Shown here: positions 22,600-30,521 of the stretch, in pieces | Layout: the number at the start of each line of letters is the position of its first letter | Numbering within the stretch: the first letter of the stretch is position 1 | NCBI RefSeq assembly: GCF_000485595.1 | Contig: NW_014577811.1 | Location: forward strand, 122,182-155,971 | Source: Priapulus caudatus | Taxonomy: Eukaryota; Priapulida; Priapulimorpha; Priapulimorphida; Priapulidae | Direction: 5' to 3' | Length of the DNA: 33,790 nt | The notes under the pieces: generated by a model | Told to the model about the DNA's origin: nothing | Seen by the model: only the letters and a program-made list of their open reading frames with translations | The model's database searches: none | Program-made: the position numbers and the translations under genes

Positions 22600-22760
22600 C
22601 ATCAGGCGCCGTTTTGCACAGCCGCGCGCGACTATTATATTACTTGGCAATAATTAATTGGCCTATATGTTAAAAATATTGTTAGTCCAAAGACCAGACT
22701 TAGCCACCCAACTTACCCCCACCCATGGATCCGCCACTGCAATAGATCGTTTATAGTCTA
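22600..22760. repeat. dispersed repeat, copy without MITE (empty site)
   Basis: Shares GCCGTTTTGCACAGCCGCGCG, GGCAATAATTAATTGG, AATATTGTTAGTCCAA and GGATCCGCCACTGCAAT with 23383-23760. At the position where 23505-23676 is inserted there it reads straight through (CCCACCCATGGATCC). Confidence 0.7.
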
Positions 22761-22785
22761 TTCAGGCAGGTTAAGCCGTTAGGGT

Positions 22786-22867
22786 ACGACTTCTGTAGTA
22801 CAAGTCTGGTACAACTTTGTACTCGGGTCATATTGTAGCTACCTGATACGGACAACGACCCTTCGAG
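22786..22867. mobile_element. truncated GGGGTCGTTGTC-family MITE (right half)
   Basis: Matches the right half of the element at 32774-32986 (CTTCTGTAGTACAAGTCTGG, CCTGATACG, ACAACGACCC). The left half is absent. Confidence 0.6.
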
Positions 22868-22868
22868 C

Positions 22869-23060
22869 ACAAGTATGATTTTACACAGATAAATACCGTA
22901 ATGTAAATCATACAATATAATACTTAAGTAAATTACTCATAGACAAGTATGATTTTACGCGAAGAGAAATACGTAAGGTAAAATTCATACAATATAATAC
23001 TCATAAATATTACACATTCATAACAAGTACGGATTTTACACGAGAGAAATACCAAATAAT
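22869..23060. repeat. tandem repeat, units of about 74-80 bp
   Basis: Two and a half units starting ACAAGTATGATTTTAC at 22869, 22943 and 23023, each with CATACAATATAATAC in the complete units. Confidence 0.75.
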
Positions 23061-23301
23061 ATTGACTAGAACGACCAGCAGCGTGTTGGCGAAGAATCGT
23101 GATCGTTTGTGTAGAATCTAGCCTATAGTGTACTGCCCAGGCGAAACCGGATTAACTGATTTGGCAGGAAAATCAAACTAGATTCTTTTTCCGTTCCACG
23201 CCACAGCGCGTCGCGTCACCTATTCTCAGTACCTGCATAGCTGAGTTTTTCGATACGCGTCGCGTCACCTGGCCGTCCAAGCTTGTGACCGGCCTATTGT
23301 T

Positions 23302-23363
23302 TTGTTTTTGTTTTTTTTTTTTTTTTTTTTTTTTGGTTTTTTTTTTTTTTTTTTTTTTTTTTT
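23302..23363. repeat. poly-T tract
   Basis: About 60 bases of T broken by a few G. It could mark the tail of a retroposed copy in minus orientation, but no retroelement was identified next to it. Confidence 0.8.
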
Positions 23364-23504
23364 CCCAACGTTCAAGAGGCCGTTTTGTACAGCCGCGCGT
23401 CTATTATACTTGGCAATAATTAATTGGTATAGGCCTATGTGTAAAAATATTGTTAGTCCAACAGAGGGGGTGGCTAGCCACCCAATCCACCCGCACCCAC
23501 TGGA

Positions 23505-23676
23505 GCACGAAAGGTCGTTGTCGTATAATGGCGTATAATATGTACCCGAGGTAACTATCTGATATGGTTAGGGTTAGGTAGGGTGTTAGGGTTAGGGTAG
23601 GGTTAGGGAGTAGGCGTATAGGCGACATACTCGCCGACACCTCGGGTACTACATATACGACAACGACCCCTTCAGC
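23505..23676. mobile_element. Mutator-like MITE, GGTCGTTGTCGTAT family
   Basis: 172 bp. Inverted ends GGTCGTTGTCGTATA / TATACGACAACGACC around a TTAGGG-rich core. 9-bp flanks CCCACTGGA and CTCACTGGA match at 8 of 9. The paralogous repeat at 22600-22760 shows the uninserted state. Confidence 0.8.
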
Positions 23677-23789
23677 CTCACTGGATCCGCCACTTGCAAT
23701 ATATCGTGCATATTATTCTGCTTGTTAGTATATTCAGACGAGACACGAAGGTGTCCAGCAATCTACGTAGACGGTCGCATTGGTGCCCC

Positions 23790-24010
23790 CCCCCCTTATA
23801 AATGCGAGGACACGGGGACGGCTTGGGGGTTCCTCGACATAGCTTATTGTGCAAACGGGGAGGAGAGATTGTAGGAGTTCCCTACAAAACCTCGTCTTAT
23901 CTTACAGTGTTACATTGTAACATCTTCTTCGTTTGTTCTTCGTTATTTATTGTTGATTGTGATTTATTTTAATTGAGACCTATAATGATTGAGACACTAT
24001 ATAATATAAG
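23790..24010. repeat. dispersed repeat related to 25200-25440
   Basis: Shares TTATAAATG, GGAGAGATTGTAG, TTCCCTACAAAACCTCGTCT, ATCTTCTTCGTTTGTTCTTC and AATTGAGACCTATAATGATT with 25205-25440. Confidence 0.7.
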
Positions 24011-24044
24011 AAAAAAATAATAAACGACTAGGCGTTAGGGGCTG

Positions 24045-24146
24045 CGTTAGTGGAGTAGCGTATGGCGACATACTCGCGCGACACCTCGAGTACTACATAT
24101 ACGCGACAATGACCCGTTCAGCCCCACTGGATCTGCCACTTGCAAT
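24045..24146. mobile_element. truncated GGTCGTTGTC-family MITE (right half)
   Basis: GTGGAGTAGCGTATGGCGACATACTC through GACAATGACCCGTTCAGC (20-base limit respected in parts). It is followed by CCCACTGGA and the same host repeat as 23677 onward, so this is a second, partial copy of the occupied locus. Confidence 0.6.
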
Positions 24147-24976
24147 ATATCGATCGTTAGTCTATTCAGGCGGGACATGAAAGGTGTCAGCATCTACGTA
24201 TAGAGGTCGCAGCCGGTAGTGTAACGCAACACCGCGTTACAAGCACGAGAGATGCCATCTCCCCCCCCCTCCCACCGTCGCGATGACTTTGTCGACGGTC
24301 TCGCGCGAGCACGCCGAGGGATTAAGCGGAGGAACTAATGGCAGGAAAAACAGTCGGCGTGTGCGAGACGTGACTGCGACAGGAGGAGTCTGAGGTTTCG
24401 CCCCATATTTCGCGGATGCATTTGGAGCCAATCACTGTGTTTAGTGATGCGGCTAACTCCGTTAAGTTCTAACCAATTACGCTCTGAACGACTCCATACT
24501 AAGCCGTGCCGACACAACATGCTTCTTAACCGAAACTTAGCCACCGACACTCCCTAGACAAAACATGATGCGGTTCTCTGCGTTCGCTGTGTTCATTTGT
24601 CACCTCGCATTATAGCTCTCTCGCGCGACTCTCCTGTTGTAACTTCACCGCCAAAAGTCACGATAGTGCGCACAGCGCCGGTAGGTGTACCCACGCCAGT
24701 GGGCCGCGTTGTTGGTTGTGGTAGCGCACAACATATCTACGCCGTTAGTCGTGTCTTCACGTCCACGGGTCACCGTGTGAGGAAGACGCCATTGCGTGGT
24801 TCGCGCGTTGCCTGACTATGATAACAGGAGGCCGGGAGGAGAACCTCCCGCACCAGGCCACAACGCACAAACACCTTGTAACTGTTTATATCAGTCTATC
24901 ATTAACGTCGAGTCTGCGTATGTATTCCTTGACTTCTTCTATATCTATGTCCTTTTGGCGTTATACATACATTGTA

Positions 24977-25158
24977 CAGGCGCGTGTACAGGATTGTTAC
25001 AGGAGGGGGGGGTCTAGCCGTAAACCAAAACTAGCAGAGCACGCGGAAGGCGGGAGCCTTCCCAGAATTTTGTTTTAAATCTAGACCCCCCTTAGATGCC
25101 GTTTTCTGCGCGAGCAGGGAGCCGGGACCCCTGGACCCCCCCCCTGTACACGCCCATG
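24977..25158. mobile_element. small TIR element with CATTGTA duplication
   Basis: 182 bp. Inverted ends built on GGCG(C)GTGTACAGG followed by G-runs (GGGGGTCTAG on the left, GGACCCCCC on the right). An exact 7-bp flank CATTGTA lies at 24970-24976 and 25159-25165. Confidence 0.55.
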
Positions 25159-25326
25159 CATTGTAAACTTAAACATAGTAACGTCAAAAACTACGTTACA
25201 GTAGCCCCTCTTATAAATGGGAGGGAACAGGGGACGATATTGGAGGGCGTCTCGCTCACATAGCTGTTGTTGCAAACGGGATGGAGAGATTGTAGCGGTT
25301 CCCTACAAAACCTCGTCTTATCGGTA

Positions 25327-25486
25327 CAGTGTACACTTGTACATCTTCTTCGTTTGTTCTTCGTTATTTATTTTTGATTGATGATTTTTATTTATAATTG
25401 AGACCTATAATGATTGAGACATATAATAATAAGAAAAAAATAAATAACGAAGAAAAACGAAGAAGATGATGTACAAATGTACACTG
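25327..25486. mobile_element. Tc1/mariner-like MITE with TA flanks
   Basis: 160 bp. Inverted ends CAGTGTACACTTGTACATC / GATGATGTACAAATGTACACTG, continuing in CTTCTTCGTTTGTTCTTCG. TA on both sides. The terminus and TA target fit Tc1/mariner MITEs. Confidence 0.55.
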
Positions 25487-25674
25487 TACTGCCCGAAAGG
25501 TTCAGGAAAAAAATTTCGCAGCCCGGTCTCGGACAATTGGTCACACGTGCAGCTATTGTTCACTTCTCAGATCAAGCAATCGTGTAGGCTTAGGAATTCG
25601 TAAGCACTTTACGGCAGATGAGGCACGGCAACCTTTTCTTGAGCACGAGTGTAGAGTTGTGCAACCTATAATAT

Positions 25675-26112
25675 TGTAGCGCTGCTTCGCTCTAGCTTAT
25701 TAATTAGGCGAGATGCCGCGTGAGTGGAGCGGGCGACAGCCGGCCAGCAGCCGACGCACATGTTTAACCATAAACCGCAGTCGACGTACGAGGCGTTCGG
25801 CGGAGCGGGGGAGCCCCCGCCAAGCCGAGTAGGTGACGATAGGATACAAGGACCGCGCGTATATAATGCGAGCCGCGCCCGGGAGCGGGAGAACTCTCGG
25901 GCCTCCCTTGTTCTACCCTGTCATGCTTATTGTACGCTATGCGTTGTGCTTTGTTGCTATTAAATGGCTTTGTTGTTATTATATGGCTAATAATACAGCT
26001 GTCTGTGGTACGTTATACCGCTAGTTCGTGTTTGCTTTCCGATTTGCGCAATTGTTACTCCTTACCCAACGGCCGCTCCCGTTCCCATACCGCGACTAAG
26101 TACAAGGTTACA
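25675..26112 (+). mobile_element. probable solo LTR of a retrotransposon
   Basis: 438 bp starting TGTAGCGCTG and ending AAGGTTACA, with TGTA...TACA termini. A 4-bp duplication ATAT lies at 25671-25674 and 26113-26116. A TATATAATG box sits at about 25860, followed by a GC-rich start region. No internal gag-pol sequence is adjacent, so recombination to a solo LTR is likely. Confidence 0.5.
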
Positions 26113-26300
26113 ATATGTAAAATCGTTGACACAACAATGGAACCCAGCACAAGATTAGGGGTTATATTCCCCTACACCCCACGTACGCTTCTGTCGCTTA
26201 CACAATTACTGAGTGTAAAATATAGGAGTGTATAATATCAGGAGTGTATAATATAGACACTATATACTCAGACAATCTCTCATAGAAAACTCTCATAGAC

Positions 26301-26434
26301 AATATATCTCTATATTATACCCTCCCGCTTGTATCTATATAGTCAAAGCGCTACAGTTGCATTGTCGAATATATCTCTATATTATACCCTCCCGCTTGTA
26401 TCTATATAGTCAAAGCGCTACAGTTGCATTGTCG
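26301..26434. repeat. perfect tandem duplication, 67 bp x 2
   Basis: Two identical 67-base units starting AATATATCTC and ending GCATTGTCG (26301-26367, 26368-26434). The absence of differences suggests a recent event. Confidence 0.9.
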
Positions 26435-26503
26435 TTGTTTACAGCCAGCGGCTGCAGCAACGACGGAAGAACGAGAGGCAGCTATAGCTGGTGTCGTACT
26501 GCC

Positions 26504-26758
26504 GCTGAGAGGGTCTATGTCCCCCGGGGGTACTGCCGGAACGTACCCTGGGTACGGTCCGGTATACCGGAACGTACCCTGGTGCTATCTAATATGCCGA
26601 ACCGTACTTCCCCTACTCCACTAACGAGTCTAGGGAGTCGCCTACGCCTACTCCCTAATCCTAACCATATCAAATAGTGACCAGGGTACGTTCCGGTATA
26701 CCGAACCGTACCCAGGGTACGTTCCGGCAGTACCCTGGGGGACATAGACCCTATGAGC
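26504..26758. mobile_element. Mutator-like foldback MITE, independent insertion
   Basis: 255 bp, starts GCTGAGAGGGTCTATGTC and ends CCCTATGAGC. Exact 9-bp target duplication CGTACTGCC (26495-26503 and 26759-26767). It lies outside the 7.1 kb duplication, so it shows the family's independent mobility. Confidence 0.85.
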
Positions 26759-26935
26759 CGTACTGCCGTAAATGTTTAATGGCTACTGTCGCGTACACCG
26801 CAGCGACAACGGGGACCGACAGTTATACTCGCTGTAGGTGATTGGCAACCCCCATAAACGCGGCATAAATTCACGAGGACACTATACGACCGTCCGCCGA
26901 GGGAACAGCATGCGATTTAGTACTGTAGGCGCCCT

Positions 26936-26982
<47 letters not shown>

Positions 26983-27009
26983 TGCGTGCGTGTGTGGTGT
27001 GTGTGTGTG

Positions 27010-27067
<58 letters not shown>

Positions 27068-27070
27068 TCT
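26936..27070. repeat. (CT)n followed by (GT)n compound microsatellite
   Basis: (CT)n to about 26976, short unique spacer, then (GT)n from 26988 to 27068 with a few GC interruptions. The same CT/GA-plus-GT compound occurs in the TCCGAA elements (8020-8090, 15165-15235). Confidence 0.9.
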
Positions 27071-27611
27071 CGCTCTCTGTCTGTCTGTCGTACGTCCTGT
27101 TACATAGACAGGCATCATTTCCAGTTTCTAACGCGCAATTTAAAAAGCATATATACCGCTCTTGATCCTCCCACTATATTGTAAGCGAGCAAAGGCCACA
27201 CGCCAGGGAAGGTGATGGCGGATGCGAGACTGGTGTTGGGGTAATGCATAACACAGGAGCGGGCGAGTCAGCGGTCGACACGGAGATCAAAGAGAGCCGA
27301 CTCGAGATGGCGCCAGCTAGGCTGGGAATCGCAGTCATGAATCCCCGGAGTGTGACAGGCAGCCGCACACGTGCTGACCTATAGATGACGGTGCTGACCG
27401 ATAGATGACTGTGATGACACCATGGTCCGAATCGACCATGGAATCACGCCAAGTGCGCACCACGCATCCCGCCACCATATTAGGTAGCGGGAGATAGCAG
27501 TAGGAATCCGCACTCTGCCGTGTTCGGGAGGGCCGGTTGGTCAGAGTTGGGAGCTAAAAGAGATCTATGACGTAGGGGAAGAAACGGCGCACCTACGGAC
27601 CGGGCGCGCGG

Positions 27612-27618
27612 TATAAAG
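27612..27618 (+). promoter_or_regulatory. TATAAAG box in GC-rich inverted repeat (weak promoter candidate)
   Basis: TATAAAG sits between CGGGCGCGCG and GCGCGCGCCG and is followed about 30 bases later by GGCTTCTTGTGTCGAGACA. This looks like a core promoter, possibly of a degraded LTR. No downstream gene was found on the plus strand. Confidence 0.25.
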
Positions 27619-27865
27619 AGGAAGCGCGCGCCGACTGCCTCGGGGCTTCTTGTGTCGAGACATAGTCTGAGAAAGGTGTAAGTTGCGTGATACGGTTACT
27701 ATGCACTGTAATGCTTTTCTATTCGTTAGCGCACTGAGACTTCATGTTATTGTATTAGAGATGTAGTAAAACACTATCGTGAACGCTACTCTTGTTTTTT
27801 CTTATCTTATCTCTATCAGTCTATTACAGAATTCCACGTCGTAGTGCCAAACACAGCGTCTACAA

Positions 27866-27905
27866 TATAATATATATATATATATATTATATATATATAT
27901 ATATA
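27866..27905. repeat. (AT)n microsatellite, self-complementary
   Basis: About 40 bases of alternating AT with a TTAT break, able to fold back. Confidence 0.85.
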
Positions 27906-28079
27906 CGCTATAGTCCTCGACACACTCAATCCCGCGGAATTTTCTTTGGAATAAATTAATGTTCAGACCGTAATGTCCTGCTAATGAGCAATTATTTCTT
28001 GGGGCATGATTACAAAGACTACTGTCTGCCAAGTATTACTATATGTGCAAGTACAATAATTATATCAAACGCATTATAT

Positions 28080-28136
28080 CAGGGAGTAAATAATAATAGA
28101 TTATATATAATATAATTCTATTATTATTCACTCCTG
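28080..28136. repeat. short foldback of the CAGGAGTGAATAA family
   Basis: 57 bp hairpin with CAGGGAGTAAATAATAATAG paired to CTATTATTATTCACTCCTG. Confidence 0.6.
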
Positions 28137-29043
28137 ATTATATGTATTCTGTTACATAATAATTATAACATTGAAGAGAATTCTTTGGCACAATTCATCA
28201 GGCTATAGGTATGAAAACTACGCTTTATTGCGATGTGATATAAGCCACGTCTACAAGACGTTTCCGATTTATTTACACGATAACACAAAAACTGAATGTG
28301 ATGTTTTGCACCATGCTGAGCGTTGACCTTAGAAATAATACCCTAGACGGGTTATCAATGCATTTCTATGGTGTGTGGCAATGCGCATAACCGGGATCTT
28401 GTCTGCACATGGTAAAAAATTATCACCAACTCATAATAATAACGAGAAATAGATACGTAAGCTATCATCGAGTGGGGCAACTCTGCAGAGCGTACTTTAA
28501 ACACTTGGAACTATATATATACATGTACAGCAGGACAAAAATATTGTCATACGTACATTTGAATATGACGTCATACAGCAACAGCTGTCACCAGTGCAGT
28601 GTCGTATCAAGCATGCGCACAAGGCTACGGTGCATGCACGTATATAATATGCACGTACGCAACACACCTGATGATATTTCACACACAATCCATGAGTAAC
28701 AGCCATCCGCCTTTTTATAAAATCCTGGATCCATCACGTTATCACTGTCACTTTTTAATAAATGGTAGTTATATCGTTCTTACATGCCGCACTGTGCTTT
28801 TAGTTTTGTTAACAATAACAAATGCAAATAATTTATATACCTAGCTTTTTGCACTAGCCTGTCTAAAAATATATAATTTCAGGCAATGGATATGTTGTTT
28901 ATGTATCAAAATATAGTCACCACATCGGTCATGTGAAATTTTCAATTGACGAAAAACTTTTGAATGAAATAGTACCAGGGACTTGCTTAATCTATGCAAG
29001 AAGCATCTTAATTTATGCATGAATTCTTGGTGATGTGCCACCG

Positions 29044-29313
29044 CTACTCTTCATGAACTTTAGACAAGATATTTTCGGTCAGGGCTGCACACAGGGTGCT
29101 GTTTATAATACTGTCAGTCCTTTTTAATAAGCAAGAGACAATGGCCACCCACTTGGGCAAATGTATGTGTGCTTGGCATTGTGACTGTGTTTTGCATGTG
29201 GTGCACTGATCGACTGCTTCACACATGACATGACATTCTATCATCGTTCCCAACCGAACATTTTCGTCACAGAACCTGGTTACTCCACTGGCACCACTTC
29301 GCTTTAGCTCCAC
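29044..29313 (-). other. unassigned open frame downstream of INO80E
   Basis: About 90 codons with a cysteine-rich part (ECHVMCEAVDQCTTC, QSQCQAH). There is no ATG at its start, and a stop lies about ten codons above it. It may belong to the 3'UTR of INO80E, a degraded retroelement or a short exon. I do not recognise it. Confidence 0.2.
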
Positions 29314-29671
29314 AAAGTTCAGGTAACCTTGCGTGAACCCTTAAGTTCAACAGTTAAGAGACAGCTGATGACAGTGATTTATATCGGGTGTTGACCGTAC
29401 AGCCGTAAGCAAGGTGCGATCACTGAGACAATCCACGGATCTCGAATTCACAGTTGCATGCAGGTGTGAACATAGGGACTGTTTTCGCCTAGTCTCATCG
29501 CCTCAGCTGAGTGCGGCAATAGCCGACACTTGTTGATCAGGCAATCGTGGTAAGCCGATGGCCGCCGCCGACACGATAGTATTGTCGACGACGCAGTTGA
29601 TGATGGCGCTGTCGACTCCCGATCGGCCCTGCAGCTGGAGCCACCGTGCACGAGGTGCGAATCTCGCGCGG

Positions 29672-29750
29672 CTACTCAGGAATGTCGATGATTAGCTGGT
29701 CATTGTCCTCTGGTTGTGGAGCAGGGGACGGCTCAGCAGCTATCTCATCA
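29672..29750 (-). CDS. INO80E: INO80E last coding exon
   Basis: Acceptor CCTTCAG. With the two bases from exon 6 it encodes PDEIAAEPSPAPQPEDN, then DQLIIDIPE and stop. The acidic, isoleucine-rich end is the family's C-terminal signature. Confidence 0.92.
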
Positions 29751-30479
29751 CTGAAGGAAAAACAATGGGGTCACGATACAGCGGAATTACAACTTGTTCG
29801 CACGCTCGTGCACCTACACGCACAGCCTGTTTCTATTACAGGCGCATATTATACTCCATGGATATTACAAATATGTGTATGTATGTATATATACATATAT
29901 GTAGCGAGCAGTGTTGCGCCGGGAATTCTACCCCATTGTAAGCTGATTAGAACACAGCTGTAGGAGTAGTTATACGTAGAAATAGGCGCTCGAGTACCTT
30001 GGCCAGCGGTACGACACCGGACGCGGTGTCGCCAAAGGCTGGCTGCATAACCAAGCTAGAAGTAGTAATAACATAGCGGAATTAGTTGTAGCGAAAAGGC
30101 TTTTACGGGCCCAATCACCTATCGGTATAATTGGCGACGTGTTTGCCGCCCTCTGTGCCGCCGAGACAAAGGAGGCGGAAGACACGTGCACGACGATATA
30201 ACAGGGTTCGCATACCCATGCTGGAGCAGAGAATTTGAGGCACGATCCGTCACGCGCTGCCCGTTATGTGCTGCTATTTGGAATAGAGTTGCAATAAAGA
30301 CCTTTCGTGTACCCGTACCCGCAGACTTCGTTTTTGGTATCTTCTCTCTCATCTCTTCTCATCTCTCTCTCTCCCGACCTTCTCACGTCCCGCCCGTCCT
30401 TTCTACCAGCCTCCGTCCTTCTCTATTCTCCATCTTCTCCATTGTGTAACGTCGCGCCAGTTGTTACATATATATATAT

Positions 30480-30521
<42 letters not shown>

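Larger units (their letters stand above)
17136..29671. other. gene-free, transposon-rich interval
   Basis: No exon set could be joined here. The interval holds the foldback, LTR, tandem and microsatellite entries listed separately. The remaining stretches (for example 17136-17415, 18500-19340, 21250-22140, 24200-24960 and 27120-28070) contain only short unconvincing frames and AT-rich sequence. Confidence 0.6.

Noticed and set aside
27409-27800. Complete LTR around the TATAAAG box
   Set aside because: A TG start is present, but no CA end with a matching 4-6 bp duplication could be found.
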